From Acidobacteriota bacterium (GTDB lineage: Bacteria > Acidobacteriota > Terriglobia > Acidiferrales > UBA7541), in contig JAKBLM010000001.1 in NCBI GenBank assembly GCA_021832085.1, forward strand, positions 124,001 to 188,000: DNA of 64,000 nucleotides, given 5' to 3'. How positions within the stretch are numbered: position 1 is the first letter of the stretch; each line of letters opens with the position of its first letter. Shown one piece after another: positions 42,698-51,599 of the stretch. A program made the translations under genes and the position numbers. Under the pieces are notes generated by a model. That model ran no database searches and was not told where the DNA came from. It worked only from the letters and a program-made list of their open reading frames with translations.

Positions 42698-45192
42698 GCC
42701 TGGTTCTCCGGTTGGGCTTTCCGGGCGGCCTCGAGCCGCTTTTCGGCAAGCTCGATGAGGCGCGCCTCGACGCGGCCGTTGATCGAATCGGGCGGGAATT
42801 TGCCGGCGGCGTCCGGATCGCCCGCGGGGATGCCGGTGAGAATCTCGATGCCCTGGTCGATGGTTTCGACCGAATAGATGTGGAATTTCCCGTCGCGGAC
42901 GGCTTCGACGACGTCGCGGCGGAGCATGAGGTGCTTGACGTTGGAGGCGGGGATAAGCACGCCCTGATCGCCGGAGAGGCCGCGGGCGCTGCAGACATCG
43001 AAGAAGCCCTCGATCTTCTCGTTGACGCCACCGATGGCCTGGACCTGGCCATGCTGATTGACCGAGCCGGTGACGGCGAGCGACTGGCGGATCGGGGCGC
43101 CGGCAAGGGCCGAGAGCAGGGCGTAAAGCTCGGCCGAAGAGGCGCTATCGCCCTCGACCTGGCCGTAGGACTGCTCGAAGACGAGGCTGGCGGAAAGCGA
43201 GAGCGGGTGATCGGCTGCGTAGCGAGCGCCGAGGAAGCCCGAAAGGATGAGCACACCCTTGGAATGGATCGGGCCGCTCAATTCGACTTCGCGCTCGATG
43301 TCGATGACCTCGCCCTTGCCAAGGCGGACGCGAGCGGTGATGCGGCTGGGCTGGCCGAAGGAGAACTGACCGAGTCCCAGGACAGAAAGGCCGTTGACCT
43401 GGCCGATCTTTTCGCCGGCGGTATCGATGAGGATGGTGCCGCGGCGGATCTCTTCCTGGATGCGCTCGCGGACGCGGTCGGAGCGGTGGATCTGGGAATC
43501 GATCGCCTGCTGAACGTCGGCGGCGTCAATGACCGGGCGGCCGGCCTGGCGCGCCCAATAATCGGCCTCGCGAAGCAGATCAATGATGTCCATGCGGTGA
43601 GTGGAGAGCTTTTCGGCGTCGCCGACCAGGCGGGAGCTGTGCTCGATGACTCGGGCGACGGCTTCGCGATGGAGCGGGGCGAGCTTTTCCTCGCGGGCGA
43701 ATGTGCCGACCAAGCGGGCGTAGAGCGCATTGCTTTCAGCGCTACGGTCCATGCGGTCGTCGAAATCGACGGCGACCTTGAAAAACTCGTTGAAATCAGG
43801 ATCGTACTGGGAGAGCAGGTAGTAGAGCAGGCGCTCGCCGATCAGCACCACCTTGACCTCGAGCGGGATCGACTCGGGCTCGAGCGACATGGTGCTGGCC
43901 AAGCCGAGCATCTGTCCGAGCGATTTGATCTGGATCTCGCGGGCGCGAAGGCAGCGCTTCAGGCCTTCCCAGGCGTAGGGCTGGGTGAGCACCTTGCGGG
44001 CGTCGAGGATCAGGTAGCCGCCGTTGGCGCGATGGAGGGCGCCGCCGCGGATGAGGTTGAAATCGGTGGAGATGGCGCCGAGGTGGGCGATGTATTCGAC
44101 CTTGCCGACCAGATTGGGGAAAGAAGGATCGTCCTCGTAGATGACCGGCGAGCCGTGGTTGGCTTCGTGGCCAACGATCAGATTGACCTGATAGCGACGG
44201 AGGAACGGGGCGGCACGCTTGCCTTCCGGCTGCGCCGCGCCCATCAGGGCGGCTAGGGGACTTTCGGGCGGCGAGAGAAACTCGTCGACGTTTTCAATGA
44301 TGTCCTGCTGCATCTCTTCAAGGAAGCCGGCGACCTGGGGCTGCGGCTCGTATTTTTTGTGCACGGCCTCGATGAGGTGGCCGACGGCGAACATGGTGAC
44401 TTCGCGGTTCAGCTCCTTAAGCTTGTCGCGGCCGCTCTTTTCCCATACGGGCATTTCGCGCATGATGGCGCGAAGCCGTTCCTTGACCCAGTCCATTTCG
44501 CTCTCGATTCGCTTGTGGTCTTCCTCGGGGAGTTGCTGGAACTCTTCCGGGGTCATGACCTCGTTTTTGCGGAGCGGGGCGAGCAGCAGGCCGGTGGGGG
44601 TGTGGGCGACGGCGATGCCGCGCTTTTCCGCCTCGCCGCGCAGCTGCTCAAAGGCGTTTTGCTGTTTCTCCTTGACCTCCTGCTCGATCACCTGGCGGCG
44701 GGCGCGATACTCCTCGGTTTCGAAGGCGGCGGGGATGGCGGCGCGGAGTTCCTCGATGAGGCGGTCAACGTCCTCGCGCAGCTCGGCGCCGCGGCCGGTG
44801 GGCAGGCGGAGAACGCGCGGCTTCTGCGGATCGTCGAAATTGTTGACGTAGCACCAGTCGGAAGGCGTCGGCTCGGTGGCAGCCTTCTGCTCGAGGAAGC
44901 GGCGGACGATGGTCTGCTTGCCCATGCCTTCCGGGCCCAGCGCGAACAGGTTGTAGCCGGGCTGGCGGATGCCGATGCCGAAGCGGACCGCTTCGACAAC
45001 GCGCGGCTGGCCAACGACCTCCCTCAGAATTTCCAGTTCGTCAGTGGTTTCGAAAGAGAATTGCTTGCCATCGCAGGAGTGGCAAAGCTGCTCCGGGGCC
45101 AAGTGTCCGGTATGCGCCATACGGGATTCCTTTCTTCCGCTATTTTGACTCACGCGAGCGCCAGCTTCGAGTGTCTCACGCTTTTTCGTCAT
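42694..45192 (-). CDS. LonB-like ATP-dependent protease
   Basis: 832 residues. A family-typical N-terminus (CHSCDGKQFSFETTDELE) leads to an AAA+ domain with a Walker A variant GPEGMGKQT, where Q replaces the usual S/T, and Walker B NGGYLILDA. A long coiled-coil insertion lies about 130-290. The C-terminal Lon protease domain has the Ser-Lys dyad S683 (EGDSASSAEL) and K726 (GGVNEKIEGF). The 43-residue spacing equals that of E. coli Lon S679/K722. There is no LonA N-domain and no membrane helix. The start at 45192 overlaps the rtcA stop by four bases and has GGAG upstream; ATG 45120 is an alternative. Degrades unfolded or regulatory proteins. Confidence 0.9.
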   Translation of the reverse strand: MTKKRETLEAGARVSQNSGRKESRMAHTGHLAPEQLCHSCDGKQFSFETTDELEILREVVGQPRVVEAVRFGIGIRQPGYNLFALGPEGMGKQTIVRRFLEQKAATEPTPSDWCYVNNFDDPQKPRVLRLPTGRGAELREDVDRLIEELRAAIPAAFETEEYRARRQVIEQEVKEKQQNAFEQLRGEAEKRGIAVAHTPTGLLLAPLRKNEVMTPEEFQQLPEEDHKRIESEMDWVKERLRAIMREMPVWEKSGRDKLKELNREVTMFAVGHLIEAVHKKYEPQPQVAGFLEEMQQDIIENVDEFLSPPESPLAALMGAAQPEGKRAAPFLRRYQVNLIVGHEANHGSPVIYEDDPSFPNLVGKVEYIAHLGAISTDFNLIRGGALHRANGGYLILDARKVLTQPYAWEGLKRCLRAREIQIKSLGQMLGLASTMSLEPESIPLEVKVVLIGERLLYYLLSQYDPDFNEFFKVAVDFDDRMDRSAESNALYARLVGTFAREEKLAPLHREAVARVIEHSSRLVGDAEKLSTHRMDIIDLLREADYWARQAGRPVIDAADVQQAIDSQIHRSDRVRERIQEEIRRGTILIDTAGEKIGQVNGLSVLGLGQFSFGQPSRITARVRLGKGEVIDIEREVELSGPIHSKGVLILSGFLGARYAADHPLSLSASLVFEQSYGQVEGDSASSAELYALLSALAGAPIRQSLAVTGSVNQHGQVQAIGGVNEKIEGFFDVCSARGLSGDQGVLIPASNVKHLMLRRDVVEAVRDGKFHIYSVETIDQGIEILTGIPAGDPDAAGKFPPDSINGRVEARLIELAEKRLEAARKAQPENQA

Positions 45193-46364
45193 CGCGCGTC
45201 TCCAGCGCGCGGCGCGGGCGATCCGGGTTTGTCGCGAGGGTCGCTTTCCGCGGCTTGCGCGGCACGGCTTTCGGCGGAGAAGCCGATGCCGCAAATGCGG
45301 ATGGTCCCGGGGCGGCCGTGCTCGCCCACGATTTCCAGTTTCACCGGGAGAAACGACTGCACAACCCGAACGACAGTGAGCAGGTGGCCGGTGACGGCCG
45401 CGGTGCGCAACTCGGAATCGCCGGCGGCGAGGGCGAGTGGCAGGATGAGCTGGTCGGCAAGCCATGGATCGACGGCGCCATCGCCGGCAAGTAACAAAAA
45501 GAGGCCGTCGGCGGCCTCGTCAGCGACTTGCTCGGCGGGCTTGCCGCGCGCACCGAGGCCGCAGTAGCAAACCTGGGAGCGCTCGAACTCGGCGAGCAGG
45601 AGCAGGAACGTGCCCGGCGAACCCGCCGGAAGGTCGAGGATTTCGATGGCCGTTTCGCAGCGAAGGCCGGCGAGGCGCTCAAGCGCGCGGCGCCTCTGCC
45701 TTTCGGCAATCGAGCGATCAAGGCCGGCAACGGCGGAGATACCGCGCACGGCAAGCAGCGCGCCGCGGGCGACGAGGTGCAGCGGGGCGAGCGCGGGCGA
45801 CGGCGAGGGGAGCGGCTCGATCGTGGCGCGAATGCGGCCGCCGCCGCGAGGATAAAAACCAGCCTGCTCGAGCGCAAAATTTGCGCGGAAACCGATGCGG
45901 CGCAGAAATGGCAGCCACTGCAGGTCGAGGTAGTGGAAGCAGGGACTCCAAGGAACATGCGTGCCGCCGGTGAGAACCACGGTGGAGGGCCGGCGGGCGA
46001 AAGCGAGTGGCAGGAGGATGGTCTGCAGGACGAGCGAGGTGGAACCGGCGGTGCCGATGTCGAAGGAATAGGAGCCCGCATGGATTTTCTGCGGCTCGAA
46101 CTGGAGCGTATCCGAGCCTAGCGCCGCGCCCCGGACGCGGGCGCGCGAAACGACGGCGGCGGCTTCGACCGCTTTCAGATGCTGCGCGCGCAGGCCGGGC
46201 TTGGCGCGGCGCGCGCGAATCTTCGTGAGACTCACCGGGCGGCCGGTGAGGATCGAGAGAGAAAGCGCCGTGCGCAAGACTTGGCCGCCGCCCTCCCCGA
46301 GCGAGCCGTTGATGTGAACCGTCGCGGCCGGGTCGATCTCAACCGGCTGGGGATTTCCGTTCAT
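45189..46364 (-). CDS. rtcA: RNA 3'-terminal phosphate cyclase
   Basis: 391 residues from ATG 46364. Converts RNA 3'-phosphates to 2',3'-cyclic phosphates with ATP, an RNA repair or editing step. Signature blocks are GSLGEGGGQVLRTALSLS near the N-terminus, GGTHVPWSPCFHYL, and GFYPRGGGRI. LADQLILPLALA is followed by GHLLT, whose His corresponds to the adenylated H309 of E. coli RtcA as I recall it. No rtcB or rtcR lies nearby, which is unusual. Instead the gene sits between a carbamoyltransferase-like gene and a protease gene, coupled to the latter by an ATGA overlap. Confidence 0.9.
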   Translation of the reverse strand: MNGNPQPVEIDPAATVHINGSLGEGGGQVLRTALSLSILTGRPVSLTKIRARRAKPGLRAQHLKAVEAAAVVSRARVRGAALGSDTLQFEPQKIHAGSYSFDIGTAGSTSLVLQTILLPLAFARRPSTVVLTGGTHVPWSPCFHYLDLQWLPFLRRIGFRANFALEQAGFYPRGGGRIRATIEPLPSPSPALAPLHLVARGALLAVRGISAVAGLDRSIAERQRRRALERLAGLRCETAIEILDLPAGSPGTFLLLLAEFERSQVCYCGLGARGKPAEQVADEAADGLFLLLAGDGAVDPWLADQLILPLALAAGDSELRTAAVTGHLLTVVRVVQSFLPVKLEIVGEHGRPGTIRICGIGFSAESRAAQAAESDPRDKPGSPAPRAGDAR

Positions 46365-46580
46365 TGGCGACCCACCGACGAGGGATGCCGGCGGAAGTCC
46401 CTCGCCAAGAAATTTCGAGGCCACGGGAGAGCCGAAAAAGCGGCTTGCGCGCGGTTTCGATGCGGGTGAAAAGGCGGCTGCATCGCCGGGTATCCAGGTC
46501 GGCTCGCGGACTGGCAGTCACATCGCAAAGGCAACGCGGAGTCTCGCCGGAAACGCCGGCGGCGCCCACCATGGCCGACC

Positions 46581-47594
46581 CTAGGGGAGGCTCTCCCCGG
46601 CAAAGGGTAGCGGCGGGGCGGTGAGAAGGGCGAGAAGAATCGCCTTGTGGGTTGGGAGACGGTTGGCAGCCTGGTCGACCGTGATCGATTGCGGGCCGTC
46701 GAGGACTTCGGCGGTGACTTCCTCGCCGCGGCGTGCGGGCAATCTGTGCATGAAGTGTGCGTCAGGCCGGGCGAGCGACATGAGGCGGGAATCGACTTGG
46801 AAGCCGGCGAAATCCTTGAGACGCTGCTCGGCCTGCTCCTCCCGGCCCATCGGGACCCAGACGTCGGTGTAGACGACGTCGGCGTTGCGGGCGGCCTCGG
46901 CCGGATCGCTCACGACACGAATGACCGCGCCAGTGCGGAGGGCGTCGGCCTCAGCCTGCTCGAGAATGACGCGAGAAGGCCGATAGGCGGGCGGAGTGGC
47001 AAGGGTGAGGTGGATGCCGGTTTTGGCAGCGCCGAAGATGAGCGAATGGGCCACGTTGTTACCGTCGCCGATGTAGGCAACGGCAAGACCGGCGAGCCGG
47101 TGCCTGCGCTCGCGGAGCGTGAGCAGGTCGGAGACGATTTGGCAGGGATGGAGGAGATCGGAGAGCGCGTTGATCACTGGGATTTCCGTGGCCAGGGCCA
47201 TCTCGCGCAAAACCTGCTGGGAGAAGGTGCGGACGATCAGCACGTCGACCCAGCGGGCGAGATCGCGGGCGATGTCGGGCGCGGACTCGCGCCGGCCGAG
47301 GCCGATATCCGTGGAAGCGAGACAAATGCTCTGAGCGCCGAGCTGGTGCAGGCCGACTTCGAAGGTGACGCGCGTACGGAGCGAGGGCTTCTCGAAAATC
47401 AAGGCGCCGGCGCGGCCCTCGAGCGAACGGGAGAAGGCGAGTGGGTAGGCCTTGACGCGAGCGGTGAGATCGAGCAGGGCGTTGAGCTCGGACTCGCTGA
47501 GGTCGTGCAGGGAAAGGAAATCGCGCTTGGCCAGGCCGCGCGCCAGCACCGGGATTCCGGCGGGAGGCTGCGGGAGGGAAACACGAGGGGCCAT
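46581..47594 (-). CDS. Ornithine-carbamoyltransferase-like enzyme with altered substrate loop
   Basis: 337 residues. The carbamoyl-phosphate side is intact: SLRTR (71-75), R/T pair VRTF near 121, and HPCQ (149-152). The amino-acid side is only partly so. GDGNNVAHS and D244 are kept, but the ornithine loop reads DVWVPMG (Pro for the Ser of SMG) and the HCLP motif reads HRLP (R284 for Cys). Both changes are clear at codon level (CCG and AGA). Either a tolerant OTC or a transferase for another amine. AAGGAG five bases from the ATG supports the start. It follows the COG2403 gene by eight bases. No other arginine gene is in the window. Confidence 0.85.
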   Translation of the reverse strand: MAPRVSLPQPPAGIPVLARGLAKRDFLSLHDLSESELNALLDLTARVKAYPLAFSRSLEGRAGALIFEKPSLRTRVTFEVGLHQLGAQSICLASTDIGLGRRESAPDIARDLARWVDVLIVRTFSQQVLREMALATEIPVINALSDLLHPCQIVSDLLTLRERRHRLAGLAVAYIGDGNNVAHSLIFGAAKTGIHLTLATPPAYRPSRVILEQAEADALRTGAVIRVVSDPAEAARNADVVYTDVWVPMGREEQAEQRLKDFAGFQVDSRLMSLARPDAHFMHRLPARRGEEVTAEVLDGPQSITVDQAANRLPTHKAILLALLTAPPLPFAGESLP

Positions 47595-47602
47595 GATTCT
47601 CC

Positions 47603-48937
47603 TTATCCGCGCGCCGGCGTAGCGCTGGCGATCAGGTCGCGCAACAGCGGCATCATCACGGGCGCGCCGCGCTCCTCCATTTGGTAGCGGACGCGCAGGC
47701 AAGGCTGGGTGATGCGGATAATGCGCTTGAGGTCGATGGGAGTGGCGACGAGCACCAGATCGCAGGGCACGGTGGCGATGGTGGCTTCCAGATCGGCCAG
47801 CTGCTTAACGCTGTAGCCCATAGCAGGGAGCACCGGGCCGATATGCTTGTACTCGAGAAAGACTTCGCGCACGCTGCCGACCGCAAACGGGCGCGGATCG
47901 ACAAGCTGGCCGGCCAGATGATGACGGGCAGCAATGACGCCGGCGCCGTAGGGCATCTCGCCTCGGGTGAGCGTGGGGCCGTCCTCAACCACGAGCACGC
48001 GGGCGCCACGAATCTTTTCCGGGTGATCGACCAGGATCCGCGAATCGGCCTCGATGACCTGGGCCTGGGGGTTGCGTTCGGCGATATGGCGGCGGATCAA
48101 GGCGACCGATCCGGGAGGAGCGGTATCGACCTTGCTGATTACGATGACCTGGGCGCGGAGAAAATTGACTTCGCCGGGGTAATAGAGCAGCTCGTGGCCG
48201 GCACGGTGGGGATCGGCGACGACGATTTCCAGGTCGGGATGGAAGAACGGGGTATCGTTGTTGCCACCGTCCCAGACGATGCAGTTCCCTTCCCGCTCGG
48301 CGTCGGCGAGGATGGCGGCGTAGTCGACACCGGCATAGACGACGGTTCCCTCAGCCAGATGAGGCTCGAATTCCTCACGTTCCTCGATCGTGCAGCGCTC
48401 GCGATCGAGATCGGCGGGGATGGCGAAGCGCTGCACGCGCTGGCGAACGAGGTCGCCATAGGGCATCGGATGCCGGACGACAACGGGACGGCGACCGAGT
48501 TCGCGCAACAGGCGGACGACGTAGCGAGCGACCGGGCTCTTGCCACTGCCGGTGCGAACGGCGCAGACCGAGACGACCGGAACGCGTGAGCGAAGCATGG
48601 TGCGCTCGGCGCCCAGCAGGAGGAAATCGGCCCCGCAGGCGACCACGCGCGAGGCGATATCCATCACTTGGTTGTGCGAGAGGTCGCTGTAGGAGAAGAC
48701 CACCAGGTTGGCCTTCTTTTCGGCAATGAGCTTCTCGAGCTGGTCTTCGGGAACAACCGGGATGCCATCGGGATAACCTGGGCCCGCCAGCTCGGCAGGA
48801 TAGCGGCGACCGGCAATATCGGGGATTTGAGCAGCAGTGAAAGCCACGACCCGGTCGGCCACTTCGCCGCGGAAACATGTGTTGAAATTATGGAAGTCGC
48901 GGCCCGCGGCTCCCAGCAAGATGATTCGTCGCTCCAT
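47603..48937 (-). CDS. COG2403-type predicted GTPase (cyclic 2,3-diphosphoglycerate synthetase-like)
   Basis: 444 residues. The N-terminal Rossmann-like part (RRIILLGAAGRDFHNFN) is followed by a P-loop AVRTGSGKS (about 126-134) and by NCIVWDGGNNDTPFF, LLYYPGEVNFLRAQVIVISK and VLVVEDGPTLTRGEMPYGAG, all typical of this family. Members are annotated either as predicted GTPases or as cyclic 2,3-diphosphoglycerate synthetase, an enzyme making a thermoprotectant in methanogens. The role in bacteria is unknown to me. AGAGGT upstream supports ATG 48937; the frame extends to 49078. First gene of the five-gene run that continues with the carbamoyltransferase-like gene. Confidence 0.87.
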   Translation of the reverse strand: MERRIILLGAAGRDFHNFNTCFRGEVADRVVAFTAAQIPDIAGRRYPAELAGPGYPDGIPVVPEDQLEKLIAEKKANLVVFSYSDLSHNQVMDIASRVVACGADFLLLGAERTMLRSRVPVVSVCAVRTGSGKSPVARYVVRLLRELGRRPVVVRHPMPYGDLVRQRVQRFAIPADLDRERCTIEEREEFEPHLAEGTVVYAGVDYAAILADAEREGNCIVWDGGNNDTPFFHPDLEIVVADPHRAGHELLYYPGEVNFLRAQVIVISKVDTAPPGSVALIRRHIAERNPQAQVIEADSRILVDHPEKIRGARVLVVEDGPTLTRGEMPYGAGVIAARHHLAGQLVDPRPFAVGSVREVFLEYKHIGPVLPAMGYSVKQLADLEATIATVPCDLVLVATPIDLKRIIRITQPCLRVRYQMEERGAPVMMPLLRDLIASATPARG

Positions 48938-49183
48938 AAATACCGACCTCTTGCACACACCGCTCTCTTCCCCTCGCAGGAGGACGGAGCAATTGGCGAG
49001 CCATTCGGAGCAGAAATATGGTTTCCAAGTTGTTGGAAGGTAAGCATATAGGACAGCTGCCAGTGGCGAGGGTGGCAAAGTGGGCCAATGGACACACCCA
49101 AAACGCCGCTGGCTGCGTAAGCTCGCCCAACGACCAGGGTGGTCACCCCCGCCTTGCGCGGCGCGAGTCGGCCCGTCTCTCCG

Positions 49184-49885
49184 CTAAGGAAGACGCAAGG
49201 AGAGCGTCTTCCGACCGAGGCGATAGCGGAGTTGGAAGGGCCCTTGGTGCGGGGGAACCCGAAAATAGAAAGATCCGGCGCCCGGGCTCGAGAAGGTGCC
49301 CTTTGGCAAACTTTTGTCAGTCAGTTCGGTCTGCATGGTGGCGGGATCGGCGCTGCTCGGTTCGCCAGCGCTGCCAATGCCCACGCCAACACCGACGCTG
49401 GTGTATACGCCGCCGGGAGCGGGATAGCCCAGGTAGCCGGGATAACCGGGATAGCCCCACGGTCCGCCGCCGGTGCCGTAGCCGACGCCGACAGTGGGAT
49501 AGACCGTCACTCGCGTCTCGGAAGCCTGGGATTTGGAGACGGCATAAGCGACCACCTGAGGGCTTTCCGGCGTAAAGACTTTGTGGGTGGACAAGCTGAC
49601 GAGCGTGAAATCGGCGGGAGCCACGCTGGTGAGCTTGCCCGGCGCCGGGAACAGACCCGCCTCGACAACAAGGTAGCAGCGCGAGACTTCAGTAACGAAA
49701 CGCGCGCGGACCTCCCTGGCGGTGAGCAGCCGGGCGCCCACGGCAACGCCGTCGAGCCGGCCTTGAACGGCATAGTCGGCAACGCTGCGCCGAGCGGGGA
49801 TTCCGCGTTGCATGGCGGCCACGGCAGCCGTGGCCAGCAACGCGGCAAGTGAAAGGCCGAGGGCGAAGCAGCGCGACGGCTTCAT
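49184..49885 (-). CDS. Secreted protein with Gly/Pro/Tyr-rich segment, unknown
   Basis: 233 residues with a signal peptide (FALGLSLAALLATAAVAA) and an AGGAAGGT before the ATG. The first half is a folded domain (VADYAVQGRLDGVAVGARLL, VAPADFTLVSLSTHKVF). The middle is a low-complexity run, TGGGPWGYPGYPGYLGYPAP, flanked by VGVGYG and VGVGVGIG. The C-terminus, beginning TMQTELTDKSLPKGTFSSPG, looks like a small beta domain. I do not recognise the family. It probably works in the periplasm or envelope. It stands alone between divergent genes. Confidence 0.75.
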   Translation of the reverse strand: MKPSRCFALGLSLAALLATAAVAAMQRGIPARRSVADYAVQGRLDGVAVGARLLTAREVRARFVTEVSRCYLVVEAGLFPAPGKLTSVAPADFTLVSLSTHKVFTPESPQVVAYAVSKSQASETRVTVYPTVGVGYGTGGGPWGYPGYPGYLGYPAPGGVYTSVGVGVGIGSAGEPSSADPATMQTELTDKSLPKGTFSSPGAGSFYFRVPPHQGPFQLRYRLGRKTLSLRLP

Positions 49886-50258
49886 GATTTACCTTCCTGC
49901 GTCGGCGCTATTAAGGGCCAAATTTCAGCGAATGGAGGGAGAATCCCACATTCCGCGTGGTTTTTCAGGGGCCTGGCGCGCCGGAGGGAAGACAAAAACG
50001 GCGTGCAGAGCGCATGACAAAAGGAGGCGAAAGTGAGCCGGGCGGTAACGGCTTCATCAACCGGCACAGTCATGCTCGTTGACAATCCACCTCGGTTGCC
50101 CACAATGGGCTTGCGCTATCCGGAAAAACAGAGCGCTCGGATTACGGACCGCCCCCCTTCCCCGTCCTTCCGTGCCTGGAGTGCATGGTGCATGCGTTCG
50201 TCTGGAGGGCGCGCTCGCCCGGAAGTCGGGAGAGCGACCGCGGGTTGGGAGGGCCTGA
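49886..50258. other. Divergent intergenic region
   Basis: Holds the 5' regions of the secreted protein gene (minus) and of the histidine kinase gene (plus). No gene, repeat or clear promoter pair stands out. Confidence 0.5.
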
Positions 50259-51443
50259 ATGTCGACGCCGCTTCGCGTCCTGATCATCGAAAATTCCGAA
50301 CAGAGGACAAAATTGCTGCTGGGAGTGCTGCACGAGGGCGGCTATGAGGTGGAATATCAACGCGCCGACTCGGCACCGGCGCTCGCGGCCTGCCTCGAAG
50401 GGAAAAACTGGGACATCGCCATCTTCAGCGCCGTGACGGACGATTTCGGGATCGCGGAAGCGCTGAGCCCGATCCTGGAAAAGGGGCTGAATCTGCCGTT
50501 TGTCGTCTTCGCGGACGGCGCTGGAGAAGAGGCAGCGAGCGAAGCGATTCGAATGGGCGCGGCGGAATGGGTGCGACGTGACAATCCGGCGCAACTGCTG
50601 GCGGCAATCCGGCGCGAACTGCGCCAATCGGCTCTGCGCCGGCGGCAACAGCAGATGGAGCAGCGGGTGCGGCAACTGGAGAAACTCGAGGCGCTTGGCA
50701 AGCTGGCCGGCGGGGTCGCGCACGATTTCAACAATGTGGTCAGCGCGATCCTGGGCTGGGCGGAGCTTGGGGCCAGGGACGTCGAGCCGCAAAGCGACGC
50801 GGCGGAATCCTTTGAGCAGATCCGGCAGCAAGCCGAGCGCGCCGCTTCGCTGACCCGGCAGCTGCTCGGCTACGCGCGGCGGGAGACGCTGGAGCCATGC
50901 GAAGTGGACCTGAACTCGGTTGCCGGAGAAACCATTTCGCTGCTGCAGCGGCTGATCGGCGACAAGATCGAAGTGACGCTGGCGCTCGCTCCGAACCTGG
51001 GGACCACGCGAGCCGATCCTTCGCAGATCGAGCGGGTGCTGATGAACTTGTGCTTGAATGCGCGCGACGCGATGCCGGAGGGGGGCAGCTTGCGGATCGA
51101 GACACGGAACGTCTCGCTGAGCGAGATGAGCGGCTCGCGGCAGCGTGACGCGCGAGCGGGCGAGTACGTGCTGCTGACGGTTTCCGATACCGGCACCGGC
51201 ATGAGCCCCGAGACGATCGAGCGCATTTTCGAACCGTTTTTCACCACGAAAGCGGAGGGCCACGGCACAGGTTTGGGGCTCACCACAGCGCTTGGAGTCG
51301 TCACGCAATACGACGGCTGGATCGAAGTGGTGAGCCGGCCCGGCGAAGGGAGCACGTTTCATGTGTTTCTGCCGGCGAGTGAGGCAGAGGCCAATGCGCC
51401 GGGAGAAACTGGAGCGGTTTTCGCGGGCCGGGAAGGGGCTTAG
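50259..51443 (+). CDS. Soluble histidine kinase with N-terminal degenerate receiver
   Basis: 394 residues, no membrane helix. Residues 1-120 have a CheY-like pattern (LRVLIIENSEQRTKLLLGVL) but the phosphorylation strand reads WDIAIFSAVTDDF, with Ser where the receiver Asp should be, so it is a pseudo-receiver. HisKA follows with the phosphorylated His in GGVAHDFNNVVSAILGW, then an HATPase domain with LMNLCLNARDAMPEGG, VSDTGTGMS and GTGLGL. This is the NtrB-like kinase group. GGGAGGG lies just before the ATG. No response regulator is adjacent. The input may be protein-protein contact through the pseudo-receiver. Confidence 0.88.
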   Translation: MSTPLRVLIIENSEQRTKLLLGVLHEGGYEVEYQRADSAPALAACLEGKNWDIAIFSAVTDDFGIAEALSPILEKGLNLPFVVFADGAGEEAASEAIRMGAAEWVRRDNPAQLLAAIRRELRQSALRRRQQQMEQRVRQLEKLEALGKLAGGVAHDFNNVVSAILGWAELGARDVEPQSDAAESFEQIRQQAERAASLTRQLLGYARRETLEPCEVDLNSVAGETISLLQRLIGDKIEVTLALAPNLGTTRADPSQIERVLMNLCLNARDAMPEGGSLRIETRNVSLSEMSGSRQRDARAGEYVLLTVSDTGTGMSPETIERIFEPFFTTKAEGHGTGLGLTTALGVVTQYDGWIEVVSRPGEGSTFHVFLPASEAEANAPGETGAVFAGREGA

Positions 51444-51491
51444 GGGCTGCGCGAAGCGGAACTTTGCTGGCGGGCTACCCTTAGCGCGCAG

Positions 51492-51526
51492 GGATCCTTC
51501 AGTTCGTTCCGGATGACAGAGACGGG
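51492..51526. repeat. Dispersed 'TCATCCTGAGCGAAG'-type repeat, copy 2
   Basis: GGATCCTTCAGTTCGTTCC followed by GGATGACAGAGACGGG. Read on the minus strand it is a diverged form of the repeat (coding CHPERTEGSL in one frame). It lies between convergent genes, as does copy 1 at 13362-13391. Confidence 0.6.
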
Positions 51527-51599
51527 TTCCCATGTGGCGAAGGCAAGTTGGCGCGGGATCGTTCCTGATGCACTTCGTTGGGACTCGCTGTGCTCGTCG

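Noticed and set aside
46584..46598. Hairpin GGGGAG-GCT-CTCCCC at the end of the carbamoyltransferase-like gene as a terminator splitting the operon
   Set aside because: The stem is only six base pairs, lies inside the last codons and has no T-tract, so it is too weak to call.
46581..47594. Naming the gene argF
   Set aside because: Two ornithine-contact motifs are altered and no arginine genes are nearby, so the substrate is left open.
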